Counted from the stretch's first letter, positions 10,105-25,498 are shown. The stretch: 64,000 nt of DNA from Plasmodiophora brassicae (GCA_039704465.1 JASFAU010000001.1:1488001-1552000), one strand, 5' to 3'. The notes: generated from the sequence alone by a model not told the origin. Program-made: numbers and translations.

Positions 10105-10682
10105 TCAATAAATACTGGTCTGTTTCATGATGGCCATGAATTCCTCCTGGTCTATCTCGCCGTCCTGGTTCTTGTCGAACTCGTCGATCATGGCCTGCAG
10201 CTCGTCGTCGGCGAGGTTCTCGCCGAGCTCGCGCGCCACCTTCCGCAGGTTCTTCAGGGAGATCTTGCCCGTGTTGTCTTCGTCGAACAGGGCGAATGCT
10301 TTCAGGATCTCCTCGTCCGGGTCGCGCTCGGCGATCTTCTGTGTCACTGCAGACCGGGTTAGGCGCGCTCGCCAGCAAATGCAGGAGCGGCGGTGGGCGT
10401 ACTGATTTCGACAAAGTCGGCGTATTCGACCTGTCCGGACTCGTTCCGGTCGTACTCCTGCATGAGCTTGGTGACCTCCTGCTTGTTGACGTCAAAGCCG
10501 AGCGCTCGCATGGCGACTTTCAACTCGTGATAGTCGATCGTTCCGCTCTTGTCCGTGTCGAACAGGTCGAACGCCTCCTTGATCTCCTGTTTCTGTTCCT
10601 CGCTCAGCTCGGGACGCGATTTGCGTCGCGGTTTGATCCGGGGCGCTATGCCGCCGTAATCCATCCGTCGCGTCGACGACAT
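10105..10682 (-). CDS. Centrin (EF-hand protein)
   Basis: Two exons (10682-10403, 10346-10105; 56-bp intron) encode 173 residues, the usual centrin length. After a basic N terminus come four EF-hands: [37 protein letters not shown] and [13 protein letters not shown]. The first and fourth look fully competent to bind calcium. The linker [20 protein letters not shown] is typical of centrin. It should act at basal bodies or centrosomes, and suggests a flagellated stage. ATG 10682 ([11 protein letters not shown]) gives a centrin-like N terminus; 10715 is an alternative. Confidence 0.93.
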
Positions 10683-11028
10683 CAGGAGCGCGCCCAGAAC
10701 ACGCTCGCCCGTCACCGACTTTTTCTAGTGTCCCTGACGCCACCCCAACCACGTGGCGACGCGCAGCCGGAGGAGGCCTCTCCCGCGCCACACCCCGTCT
10801 CACAACTTCCCGGATCCGGTGCGCAGCGGCGACGCCCACGGAGATTGTTCCGCACCCGGTGCCCGCCGCCGCCGTCGTCATCGGCCTCCTCGTAGGTACA
10901 GCTGGTACGTACAACCAACCCGACGACTGCCGCACCAATATCTAAGAGAGATACACGAATTCCACAGCCGGTCATCGTACGGCGCCGTGTACTGGCTTAA
11001 CAGGGCGACGCGATCCAGAGCGACTGCT
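10683..11028. other. Intergenic region
   Basis: A 346-bp gap lies between two minus-strand genes (centrin start and Myb gene end). No exon or RNA was recognised; it presumably carries the centrin promoter. Confidence 0.4.
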
Positions 11029-11703
11029 TTATACAGAATCGCGGAATGAATGAGCGGCATCGTCGCCAGAGTTCCGCAGAACGATGATGGACGCCGACAG
11101 CAGTAACGGAATGTTGTCGTATGGGCTGGCATCCGTCGTTCGCCGCCGTTTGCACTGGTCGGCCTCGGCGATAGCAGGCGTGCCCGTGGCGGCCGGGCCA
11201 GCGCGCTTGCGCTGGAGGCGTGCCCATTTCACCTTGAGGCCGTCTGCGGTACGCAGCCTCAGGTCCTTGCTGAAGCGCTCGTCCTGGAGAATCGCCCGGT
11301 AGTCGGTACCGTGGGCCGCGACTCCTGCAACGAGTGCCCCCTCCTCGACCTTGGACCAGTGCCGCTTGAAGGCATCTGGGCGCGGTTGCTCGTCGGGGAC
11401 ACCCTCGTTCCCCGACTGCGACGCAACTGAGGCGTGATGCCGCTTGGAGGCCTGCTTCCCGAACTTCCTGTCCACAAACCGGCGATTGAGGACGCCCAGC
11501 GTGAAGGGAACGATTGGTTATGGGTACCGTATTCCCGAGAAGACCGACTTGACCTTGCTGGCGTTCCAGTTATTCAGGATGTCGTTGGCGAGCGGCAACG
11601 GAGCCTCGTCATCACCAGCGGCGGGTGGCTGATGATTACCGGGTGCGCCATCATCACCGACCTGACTGCTCGGGACAACGAACATGGGAAGCGCCGCTCC
11701 CAA
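11029..11703 (-). CDS. Myb/SANT-like DNA-binding protein
   Basis: Two exons (11703-11528, 11467-11029; 60-bp intron) encode about 200 residues. The second exon carries one Myb-like domain, KRHWSKVEEGALVAGVAAHG then DYRAILQDERFSKDLRLRTA, ending with LKVKWARLQ. The spaced tryptophans and the RT...LKVKW end resemble telobox-type Myb domains that read double-stranded TTAGGG-like DNA. The N-terminal exon is acidic and unstructured. The start may be 11703 or 11685. The same domain style recurs three times in the 34.5-36.6 kb gene. Confidence 0.75.
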
Positions 11704-12019
11704 TTACTAATGCCAAACCCGAACGAACGAACGAACGATCGTGGAGTCGCTCGGACGGTACGGGTACTGCCCTGCCGCCGCCGTCACAGATAACCCTGAG
11801 TCTTAACTGTCTGCGTTCCCTTGGTCAGGGCTTTCTTCAGGGTGATGCCGTCTATGTGACCAGCAGCGATCATACAACGCGGCAGCGACACCATGCTGCG
11901 ATTGTACCCATTTCATCCGAGGGCGTTGGAACACGAGATTCCGACCCCATAGTCGATGGCGATATCAGGCGAGCTGGGGGGCACGCGCACGATTGAATGC
12001 CACTCACCACGTGGAGGGG
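11704..12019. other. Divergent intergenic region
   Basis: A 316-bp gap lies between a minus-strand Myb gene and a plus-strand gene. A short GAAC tandem (GAACGAACGAACGAAC) lies near 11722. No exon was recognised. Confidence 0.5.
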
Positions 12020-13720
12020 ATGGAGTCCGGAACGCCACCGGCTGTCCCGTTCTTCCAGCAGATACAGGCCCGCTTGGAGCGTCAGTTCGTGGAAAGTACG
12101 CTGAAACGTCGGGAGCAGCAACGCCAGGAGCGCATCCCCGACATCGATGTGCCGCTGTTCGAGTTCGAGCGCGCTCGGGCGAACCAACGACGCGACGAGC
12201 GCCTGGCCGAGGAGGCGCGCATGCTGGAGGCGGCGTCTGGAACCGGCAAAGTCCACGAGATGACCGAATTGTCGAACGAGCCGACCGTTGTCCCGCGCAG
12301 GCGTCTATCGGTTCGATCATGGAAATCCATGAACGGGAGCGGCTCGGATACGACCCGGGCAACGCACCTGGGCAGCATCTACGAGGCGGACAACGACGGC
12401 AGCGAGCCGATGTCCGCTCAGGAGGCTCGGGAGTGCACAAAGGCCAACAGCAACGTGAAGCGCACGGCCGACGTATTCTGGTTGACATGCAGCCGCGATC
12501 AACTCCATGGCGTCCTGCAGAAGGAGTACCTGGAAATGTCGGATCAGGCGCACGCGGCCACTCGCCCAGCCGCGTCTGACATCGTGTGTGTCCCCTGCAG
12601 GTACATGTTGATGCTGAAGACGTTGTATGAATCGTTCGACGAAGCCAAGGCGGGCATTATCGCCCGGAAGCAGTGGGCACAGGTAGTGGGCCCGGCGCCC
12701 AACCGAGGCCTGTCTCGGGAGACCATGAGGAAGGCCATCCTTGACATGGCAGACTATTGGGTCGTGGGCACCAGCCCTGAAGAGTACGTCGACTTCCTGC
12801 GTGTCCTTTTCTACAGGATCGCGTGCCAGAAAAGCAAGGCGTCGACAGGTCTGCTTTTGATATCGTCGGCCTTTCAGTTTCCAGATGGCTGACGGTTAAC
12901 GCAGGCGAGTACCGGTGGCGCGAGCTTACAGACGTATGCTCGTCCCTGGATGAGACCAGGCACGAAGTCAGCATGGCGACGATCCCCGATTACGGCCGAC
13001 TCATGGGCGGCCAGAAGCGCAATCCGTTACCGAAAGCCGTGTCAAGCGCCAGTGCTCCTCGATCAGTGGACAGCAACGTTGCCTCTGGGAAAGCCGTCGC
13101 ATCCGAGAAACTAACGCTCCCGACAATCACGACGCATGCATCGCAGAAGTCATTGCCTCAGGGAACTGGGGGTGCATCCAGGGCGAAACGTCCATCGCTG
13201 GACGACATTGACATGCAGATCCTGAAGAACGCCCAACGACAGGCGAACTCGGAGCTGTCCATGATGCAACATCTTCGAAGCCTGCAAATGCAGCAAGAGA
13301 CGATGAGGAATGCGAAAGCGCCCCCACGGCCAGCAGCCAGAGCCGTCAATGGGCGCCCACAACGTCGCCCCAGTCGGGACACAAACTGGCTGGAGATCAA
13401 CGTGGCTAAAGAGAAGAAGGGCATCAATTTAATGGTTGGAAATACATCGTGAATGGTGCGAATCCATGGACACTATGCATTCATCTGTACTCCATAGAAT
13501 ACGGCCCTAACCGAGAAGGCGCGCCACGTCATTATCACAGGTGTTTACTTTACGGCGAAGGAACATTCACATCCTCGTGAATGCTCCTATTGACGAACTC
13601 GGCCTGGCCCATGACAAAATCGGGCCCTCGTTCGTCTTCATGGAACGGAGCCCAGCCCAGATGTTCTACAGCGCTGACGGGAAGCTTCCCCAGCTCCATC
13701 ATTTCGAACTTGCGTGCTGA
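12020..13720 (+). CDS. Large helical protein, unknown
   Basis: Exons 12020-12848, 12905-13434 and 13541-13720 give 512 residues. Introns are 56 and 106 bp, the second with a CCTAACCG branch-like motif. The N-terminal third is a charged helix (VESTLKRREQQRQERIPDID). The middle has an EF-hand-like helix pair around MLKTLYESFDEAKAGIIARK and TSPEEYVDFLRVLF. The last exon encodes beta-rich sequence (NAPIDELGLAHDKIGPSFVF). If the last intron is not used the protein stops at 13452 with 458 residues; the coherent 60-codon exon argues for the longer form. No family was recognised. Confidence 0.6.
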
Positions 13721-13766
13721 TCCCGCCTTGGCCTGTACCCGTGTGTCAACACTCCAGAGGGGCGCC

Positions 13767-18105
<4,339 letters not shown>

Positions 18106-18518
18106 CCCGCCCGCCTATCACCAGGCATCACATTCGAACCCCCACGCCCACGTTTCGTAGTTCGGGGCTCATCGGCGTACCTCAGGGTCGGGCGCTACCA
18201 TGCCTCCGGTTGCAAGCGTCTTCAGAAAGGATTGAGCCCGTAGCCACCGGCTGGTCATAGAAGAATCCGTAACAGGGCGTACCGATTCCACTTACCACGG
18301 GGTCACTTTCCAACACATTCAAAAAATGCCACGCCTTCACCAGTGGATGGTTACCGGCAAAAATGTCGTCCGGCAGCAGCATTGGCCTGAAGGCTGCCGT
18401 GATGAGCGGTGGTGTGCCCAGAGATAGTCTGCCCAGCCGGAGATATTTGACTGGCGCAGCGTGTCAGCATGGGGTCAGCATCAGGGCACGCGCGCTCTGA
18501 TCGTACTGGGCTAGGGTC
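18106..18518. other. Divergent intergenic region
   Basis: A 413-bp region lies between the flippase start and a plus-strand coiled-coil gene. A 66-codon minus-strand frame (18382-18182, MLLPDDIFAGNHPLVKAWHF) has a GTAAGT site inside it. It could be a small exon but cannot be joined in phase to the flippase, so it is not called a gene. Confidence 0.4.
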
Positions 18519-19291
18519 ATGTCGAGCACCACTAGGGGTCTGAAGAAACAGCTGGCGCAATGCGACAAGGAGCATCGCGGCCTGGTCCTGGCCGCCGAAC
18601 AGCTCCTTGACGCGAATCGGCTGCTGGAGAGCAAGCTGACCAATATGTCACGGCTGGTGGACGCTCGTCGTGATATTGTCAACAAGCTTGTCGAGACGAA
18701 GCAGCAACAGCTGTCTCAAGCTGCCGATGAACGCGCCAGGCTTCAGCAAGAAGTTCAAGGTAGCGCGGCATCAGATATAAGGTGGATGGCTCTCACTGTT
18801 TGCTCCTCAGCGTTGATCAAAGAGAGAGACGCGGTTTTCCAGGAGGTCGCTGTCGCTCATAGATCAGCGCTGGACCAGCGCAAGAGCTTGCGACTGTCGG
18901 TCGGGCTCGTTTGTGTGCATTAAGACATCCGTCTGACACGCTGGCTTACAGAGACGAAATTGATTCGAACCAGCATACCGAAGGCGAAATTATAGACCAG
19001 CGCAAGCGCATTGACCTTCTGAAAGAGGAGATTGCCTATCTGAAGAATGTCGAGAAGCAGCAGACCTCAGAAGAAAACGAACTTCGTCGTCTGCTTGACG
19101 AGGACCTAGTCCGCGCGCTGGGAAAAGAACTGACCAGCATCGAAGCGAACATACGTCAGCTTGACGTTGCGCACAGGGAGGCGCAACCCAATATCAGGGA
19201 GGTCCACCGAAAGATTGCCGATTTGGAGATGAAGAACCGTGCCATGCGAGCCGTCCTGGCCAAGAACCATGTCGACATAAAGCATTACTAA
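18519..19291 (+). CDS. Coiled-coil protein
   Basis: Three exons (18519-18759, 18811-18895, 18952-19291; introns 51 and 56 bp) encode 221 residues. Nearly the whole length is heptad-rich coiled coil, for example KLVETKQQQLSQAADERARL and KRIDLLKEEIAYLKNVEKQQ, ending in KNHVDIKHY. There is no globular domain, signal or membrane segment. Such proteins are common in cytoskeletal or flagellar structures, but no family can be named. The splice sites keep the heptad pattern unbroken, which supports the model. Confidence 0.75.
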
Positions 19292-19344
19292 AGCACGCAA
19301 TAAGCTGATGATAGTGTATACTCGTATAATATATGCTAAACACG

Positions 19345-20635
19345 TCAGCGTTTAACCTTAGTCCTGATCCACAACAAGAGGTCGAATGCCACCTTGCTTT
19401 GCCTACACACCCCATGAGAGTGCCACAGAATGCAGCAGCATGAGCAATGAGACACACCTTCGAATATGGTTCGGGCGCAATCGGTCGCTTTTCCAGACCA
19501 TCTCGCGAACCAGGTCGATCTCTGGGCGCGGCATCGCCTCTGGTGGGATGCTCAGCAATCGCGCGATATATCTTGGATGGGCAACTTGTGTCCTCAGTTG
19601 AGACCAATCCGCCGAAGGTTCACCCAGCATAATGGACAGGACTACAAACACCTGAAGAACCGAGTGGGACACCTTGGTCCGTTGTGACAGCCGGTACAAA
19701 GCAGGGAGGGAGACATGCCGCAACGCGTTGATCGATGGCAGCGTTAAGGGGCCTGACAGCAGCCAGTGTGATTACGGGTACAGTGAAGGTAAACGTTGCC
19801 ATGATACCCGTGTGAGGTCGTTTCTTGTGCGGGCCCAGCTTCGGTGCTTCTGTAGTCCCGTCATTACCTGAATCCTGCTGGGCGACTTGCAAGGGACTAT
19901 CCGGTACACCGTCTTTGATCTCATGATTTGCGCTGTTCAGTGCGGCGGGCGCTGGCTTGGTAATACCCGATGAAGCGGTAATTGTCTTGGTCACGAAAAG
20001 GACATCTGCTGCAAGGTTACGCGGTGTTTCCGGCCACGACGCATAGGTGTACCTTGAAGGACTGGGCAACAGGACATGAGTGCCAATTCGACTCGCCTAC
20101 TCGGAGTTAATGACTCGACTCCACGCCACTGTGTAAGCAAGACAGCAACATTGTTCGCATGTTCCTCCTGTAGCAGATTCAGGATAAACGACCCGATGGC
20201 CTCCGGGGCATCGTTGCTGAACTCAGCATGGCCGCCGATGATATACGCAAAGTCGGTTCTCCACGAGCTGGCGACCTCCGGCACACCAGATCGGTGAAGT
20301 TCGACGACTTGGAGGAACTCGTCCTTACAGAAACATCGAGCAACGAAGCTTCGAAAGCGGTCTGTACATCGCATTGTCAGTGAGGTCCACTCGGCCCCAA
20401 GCCTCCACCTACTTAGTTGGTAGGAAATGGTCCGCCCTTCATGAAGGCAGGGTGAAGGCAGCTGCGCCCAAACATTCTCCATGAACGCTTTCGGTTCACT
20501 GCGTAGATATTGCTGCGTTAGCAAGGCCGTTAAGATATCTCGCGAGCCCCTGGGGAACCTACCCAAGACATGGCCAGACCTCTGATCGTCATCTTCAAGG
20601 AAACATGCTGGGTCAACCGTTGCCAGACCATTCAT
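19345..20635 (-). CDS. Orphan protein with dynein-stalk/MTBD-like C-terminal region
   Basis: Five exons (20635-20413, 20361-20053, 20008-19808, 19752-19458, 19402-19345; introns 51, 44, 55, 55 bp) give 361 residues. The last 110 residues match the order of the dynein heavy-chain microtubule-binding domain: a helix ALRHVSLPALYRLSQRTKV, then VLSIMLGEPSADWSQLRTQV, HPRYIARLL, and RRQSKVAFDLLLWIRTKV. They can be compared with the LLLGE..DW..+R and A....+..W blocks of DYNC1H1. No AAA module or flanking coiled coil is present. The N-terminal 190 residues match nothing known to me. The start may also be 20683, overlapping the ALG2 stop. Confidence 0.65.
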
Positions 20636-20679
20636 GAGCAATCCAGATAGTGTATAAGAAGATAGAGGAACCCTAATGC

Positions 20680-22286
20680 TCATAGAGCCCACCGAAGACC
20701 TGCAACGATTGCCACCAGGACCAAACCCAACCCAAGAAGAAACGGCACTCGGGAGCGGGATGCATGCTCAACAGCTGCGTCGACAACAATTTGGGACAAT
20801 CTCTCTGAAAAGGCAGACAAGGAAAAGCGCTCAATAACATGTTGCCGCCCTCGGGCACCCATCGCGTTCGCATCTCTGAAGACGAATATCAGGTTACGAT
20901 CCCGAAAAAGGAATCGGACCATGCATACCCTCGATGCTCCAGTATGAATTTCATCTTCGCGGCAAACTCAGAAGCAACAGGCCTACAAAGAAACCCTAGC
21001 AGAGCGAAGTCAATGCGACGTATTCGAATTGCCAGGTCAGTACCGAGTAGACCCGACCTGTTCCTGTTTCCCCATCAACGATGGATTCCAGCGGGCCTCC
21101 CGAGTTGGCTGCGATTACAGGTCGCCTGGCATACATCGCCTCAATTGGAACGATACCAAAGTGCTCGTTCTGAGGAGTGTAAACAACAGCGGCGCAGCGA
21201 TTGAGCAGGTAACTTCGCTGGGCTTCACTGAATGACCGAAGAAATACGACTTGACCGGAGACGTCAGGAAAATCGGATATGCGCAGCCCTTCGCGTTCTG
21301 CAATGCCCTTCAGCTCACGTTCGTATTCAACGTTTTCGACGACCCGAGGATCGTAACCCCCAGCAATGACGAGATGGGCAGCAGAGAATGCCGAAGGCGT
21401 GGTACACGTCCTCAGCAGTGCAAACGCTTCAATTGCGAGCTCAATTCCCTTCTTGCGTTCGAAGCGATTGATGGAGAGGAATACGATGTCGTTGGATTGG
21501 TCAAATGACCTGGGTGTACATTATGCGCCTGTCGAAATTCAATCCAAAGAGTGCTACCTTAAGGGCAGCTCAGCAGAGGACGATTCTCGATCAAACGTCT
21601 TATCGTAATTGTCCAGGTTGATTGCCGGGTACAGAACTTCAGGAACGACGCGGATGAACCTGAACGTTTCGGCAAAGACGGTTCTAGTGAACTTCGAATT
21701 GACGAGAATTCGATCCGCCAACGCCGTTGTGGCCTGCAATGCCTCAGTTAGTGGAACCCCTTTTCCTGCCAGTAGACAAACCGACTTGCTCGAAGAGGTC
21801 AAAGGGGATCCGATAGAGTCCTTTCAGCAAAGACGTCCGTTGGGATAACAGCAAATCCGGGAAATGGCAATAGAATACAAGAGGGACGCCCATCACCCAG
21901 AGGATTGGGGAGCAGCCAGAAATCTAGCAACACGATCGTCAGTACATGGATCACCAGGGCAAAGGCCCCATGTGACGAACCTGATCGAAGAACACCAAGT
22001 CTGGCCACTGCCCTCGTAAGACAATTCTGCACGCCAGATATACAGATCTAAGCAGGGCGCATGCGATTTTGAACCGCCCGCCGAGACTGATCGGCAGAAA
22101 GTCCCCGTAGACGACAACGTCCACCGCGCCATCGCACGTCTCGGCGAACGCGTGCCCAGGATCGTGGTGCGACGTATAGATCGTTACATCGTGGCCGCCG
22201 ACCCTCTTCAGACCGACAGCGGCATCGACGACGAGGCGCTCGGCGCCGCCGATGCCCAGGTCCGGGTGCACAAACGCAATCCGCAT
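20680..22286 (-). CDS. ALG2: Alpha-1,3/1,6-mannosyltransferase ALG2
   Basis: Six exons (22286-21981, 21923-21786, 21733-21558, 21509-21058, 20995-20929, 20875-20680) give 444 residues, in phase throughout. The start MRIAFVHPDLGIGGAERLVV is the ALG2 N terminus. FYCHFPDLLL, DRILVNSKFT, EHFGIVPIEAM and NSGGPLESIVDGETG are GT4-family blocks with the EX7E pair. The protein ends with a membrane segment (PFLLGLGLVLVAIVAGL). It adds the second and third mannoses to the dolichol-linked oligosaccharide on the cytosolic ER face. ALG13, acting earlier in the same pathway, lies at 37 kb. Confidence 0.95.
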
Positions 22287-22596
22287 CCGACTGCAACCCG
22301 CCCGCCGGCCCGCCCCAAAAAGCAATCGGGCGCCGCGTCCCCCAGTCAGTTGCCGCCGGCTCGCAATTCTTCCCGAAAACATATATTCACCTACCGTATG
22401 TAGACCCGACAGGCGGCCCTCTCCTGCGCAGTGCGTTCCGCCAATTCGTCCCGGGACTTTGACCATTTATAAATGGTTACCAGTTGGCGTTGTTACAGCT
22501 CGGCGCTCCCAAATTAGCTCGATCGGCGGAATGATTCGCCAATCGGGGAACTGTCATCCGTGGCTGGCTGAGGACGGGGCCGTCGTGACATCGCCC
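22287..22596. other. Divergent promoter region
   Basis: A 310-bp region lies between ALG2 and the glycoprotein gene. It contains a perfect 16-bp palindrome around a TATA core (listed separately). No exon was recognised. Confidence 0.5.
22462..22477. promoter_or_regulatory. Palindromic TATA element in a divergent promoter
   Basis: ACCATTTATAAATGGT is a perfect 16-bp inverted repeat. It lies about 176 bp from the ALG2 ATG and 120 bp from the ATG of the opposite gene. Being symmetric it offers a TATAAA/TTTATA box to both strands. Regulatory use is inferred. Confidence 0.45.
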
Positions 22597-24187
22597 ATGC
22601 TCAGCGCCATTGTGCTGGTGCTGCTGGCTGGCGTTTCGACAAGGTCGGCGTGGGCGGCGGCCGACGACGCAACCGGCCTGACGGGCACGACTGCGCTGCT
22701 GACGCGGCGTCTGATCGAGAAGTCGGCCGAGATGGGCCTGGTGGTCGAGCCGGATCACCCGCACGAATTCGTCGCCTGCCTGGTGGACACCATTGAACGC
22801 ACAATGCTATGGACGATTGCATGTCGTTTCCCGGATTTTATCGGCAAGTTGGATAGCCGGTGGTGCATCTTTCGCATGGTGGGGTCTACATCCCGGGTTT
22901 GACTAATACCTACCAGTAACATTGTGGTCGCCGATTAGGTCGACACCCTTGTACAAGACGTACTTGAGCGCCACTTTCCTGGCAGATATGTAGCCGTTCC
23001 GTCAGTGCCATCGTGATACTACGCCGCCCACTAACACGTGTGACAGCGCCTGAGGTCAGGCCCTGGCCGGCGTTTGACGTACATGAAGAAACGCCTGGCG
23101 TCGTACTTCAGCCTGAACCCGGACGATGTCAGAAGCATTCAAACGAGCCGTCAGCTGTGGGTGACCGCCTATAAGGAGAGCTACAAACGTCTCCAGGACC
23201 GCACCGGATCGTCAGTCAGTCCTGGTGACGCTCTTCGCGAGGTCAGTGCATGTGTCGTGGCGATTATTTGAGATGAAACCTGTTGACCTGTCACCCCCCT
23301 CAGCTTGCAGAGTTTATCAATGCCACAATGGTGGCTGACTGGAAGGCGGGCCAAGTTCGAAGGGCAGTGAGACGTCAGGCACGATTTGCCGCATCTGTTG
23401 CCAATTGCTCCCAACCGCTTCAATCGAATGAGACGACCAGGAACACGTCGACCAGCAACACGTCGACCAGCAACACGCCGACCCGCAACACGTCGACCAG
23501 CAACTCGCCGACCCGCAACACGTCGACCCGCAACACGTCGCACCCTATCACCTCCCGTCGTCGATGGACTGTGCCCGTATGACTAACGCAAGGAACCAAT
23601 GCATATGCCAGTTGCTTAATATGTTGCACGCGTAGGCGCTTGCCCTGGGTGTCGGGTATCTGGTCGTACTTCGCAAACGTGGGCCGCGATTAAGCTCCCG
23701 AGCACTACATCGTTCCAACGCCGAAGTCCCTCTCGTACCAATGCCGGTGAGAACTCCACCGTCACGTTATCGCCGGCTCATTCCGATCGCATCGCTCCTG
23801 ATTGGTGTATCGGCCGTCCCATCATTATCATATCTGCTGGGACGAAAGCGGACACAACCGACCAGTACCGTCGCCAACGAACGAATGGCTGAGGATCCTG
23901 CTGGAGGTGCTCTATCGTCGGGAAGCCACGCACCGATCGGCGTGATCGTCGGCATCGCAGGAGGCACCCTCGTTCTCCTTGCAGCCATAGCTGTCGTCAT
24001 CCTACGAATCCGTCGTGTCCGGCAAACGAAGTTGATGATTGAGCGAGGCCTGGGCTATCTCGACGACGGGTGCTTCCAAGGCGATGCGACTCAGTGGACG
24101 TCGATGGTTCGCGGCGGGTTCGTCGGCGGCGTCGGCGGTCTGGCCACCCGCTCTGTTCAGATATCCTATAGCGACGATTCCGACTAA
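22597..24187 (+). CDS. Secretory/type I membrane glycoprotein with NTS-repeat stalk
   Basis: Five exons (22597-22878, 22939-22989, 23047-23241, 23304-23576, 23636-24187), all split in phase 0, give 450 residues. The start MLSAIVLVLLAGVSTRSAWA is a signal peptide. A helical ectodomain follows, then a stalk of 5-residue repeats (NTSTS, NTPTR, NSPTR) in which each NTS is an N-glycosylation sequon. The last exon has a strong membrane span (VIVGIAGGTLVLLAAIAVVI) followed by RIRRVRQTK and an 85-residue tail. It is probably a cell-surface protein. An alternative is two genes, the second starting at ATG 23741, which has its own hydrophobic start. Confidence 0.6.
23442..23540 (+). repeat. 15-bp tandem repeat encoding NTSTS/NTPTR units
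   Basis: About 6.6 copies of AACACGTCGACCAGC, with C/A and T/C variation, lie inside the glycoprotein gene. The unit is a multiple of three, so copy changes keep the frame. Confidence 0.9.
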
Positions 24188-24209
24188 CTGGGCGGCTGCT
24201 TCCATATCA

Positions 24210-25393
24210 TTACATTGGGAGTGCATTGTTCGCACGGAGGAAGCGTCGATGATCGGAAATCTGCCAATGCATCCTTCGTCAGTTGCAGGTAGCCGACAAT
24301 TGGACAGCCGATGTACCTGTCGCGTCAGCTCGAGGATGCGCCCTTCGACCCAGGATTTACGTTTCCGCTGCTCAACGGTCTTCCCCGACGTTGTCGGCAG
24401 CTTCATCAGCTCGCTTTCCAGCATGCCCAGCTCCATCGTACAGTTCGACAGCATCGCCTGCACGACAGCGATCTCCTCCTCCAGCGCTCCGCCGTGGTTG
24501 TGGCCGACCGGCGGCGACTGATGCCCGATCGAATGTCGGGGGTCCTCGCCGCTGCCGCCCCACTCCTGCCCGGGTTCACTTCGAGGATCATGATGGGTGA
24601 TGCGCGTTGCATCAGCTCCTTTCTCGTGGTCGAACTCGTAATGGTTCAGGTTGGCCTGCGACGCGAGTCGGCCTTGCTCGACCATGGCGGCGTGGAGCCG
24701 CGACCGTGTCTGTGAGAGTTCACTGTTGACGCGCACGATGTGGTCCTGGGCCTCGAGCAGCCTCGCCCTGGTGCCCATCAGGGCATCGTCGGCGGTCGTC
24801 AGCTGCGATCGAAGCCGGTGGATTTGGTCATGGCATTCGCCGATCTGTTTCTCCATCATGTCGACCTGCCGGGCCAGGGATTCCGCTTCGCGAGCGTAGC
24901 GCTTGCCGTCTCGTTGGGCATTCTCGAGCTCAACGGCCATGGCCTGAGCGTTCCTGTGGGCCGCTGCGATTGCCGCCTGCGATTCTCCTTCGAGCACGGA
25001 CAGGTCGTGGATTCGCTGGCGGTCGGATTCGGCGACCGTTTGTAACTTGTCGACCTGGGCGGCCAGGAGCCGTGCCTGCTCCAGCAGGGCGGCATGCGAT
25101 TGCTCCAGCGCCATGTACCTTTCCTGTGTGGCCCGTCGCTCCTGGCGGAGTCTCATGATCTCCACATCGGCGGCGTCCAGATCGTTCCTTAGTCGGGTGA
25201 TGTCGCCGACCGGGATCTCGTCATTGCTGGGCGCCGGGACGGTCGGTCGCGTCGCCTCCATTCGCTTGTACTTCGAGCGGAGGTCTTTGATGGTCGACTC
25301 GAGGCTCGACACACGCGTCGTTAGTAGTTGAACCAGAGACGTATCCCTCGAGCTCTCCATTGCATTGGAGACGCACCCACTCTCTGACTGCAT
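24210..25393 (-). CDS. Long coiled-coil protein, probably cytoskeletal
   Basis: Two exons (25393-24317, 24260-24210; 56-bp intron) encode 375 residues. Heptad repeats run from about residue 20 to 260 (for example RRATQERYMALEQSHAALLE). A polar break with HDPRSEPGQEW and many His follows. A conserved-looking end then has MLESELMKLPTTSGKTVEQR, RILELTRQ and, across the splice, ISDHRRFLRANNALPM. The short last exon ends 22 bp from the convergent glycoprotein gene; reading through the intron would overlap it. The KLP..SGKT..QR motif may belong to a centriolar or ciliary family, but I cannot name it. Confidence 0.75.
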
Positions 25394-25457
25394 GCCCTAT
25401 GGTCTATATGGGCCAGTGCAGAACATTGCCCGTCACGATCACCGCCAGCCCCCGGTT

Positions 25458-25480
25458 CACACACACACACACACACACAC
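25458..25480. repeat. CA microsatellite
   Basis: An uninterrupted (CA)n tract of about 23 bp lies just upstream of the coiled-coil gene start. Confidence 0.95.
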
Positions 25481-25498
25481 GTCGAATCATAAATGAGT

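Noticed and set aside
18182..18382. 66-codon minus-strand frame upstream of the flippase
   Set aside because: It has a plausible GTAAGT donor but no in-phase continuation into the flippase and no partner exon, so it is only noted as intergenic content.
19194..19607. 137-codon minus-strand frame overlapping two genes
   Set aside because: It spans the last exon of the plus-strand coiled-coil gene and an intron of the dynein-like gene. It has no domain.
23442..23540. Regular repeat array resembling a small CRISPR
   Set aside because: The 15-bp units are contiguous, with no unique spacers, and they encode an in-frame peptide repeat within a eukaryotic gene.
24002..24209. Read-through C terminus of the coiled-coil gene
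   Set aside because: Using the intron at 24316-24261 gives a shorter, conserved-looking end and avoids an overlap of nearly 200 bp with the convergent glycoprotein gene.
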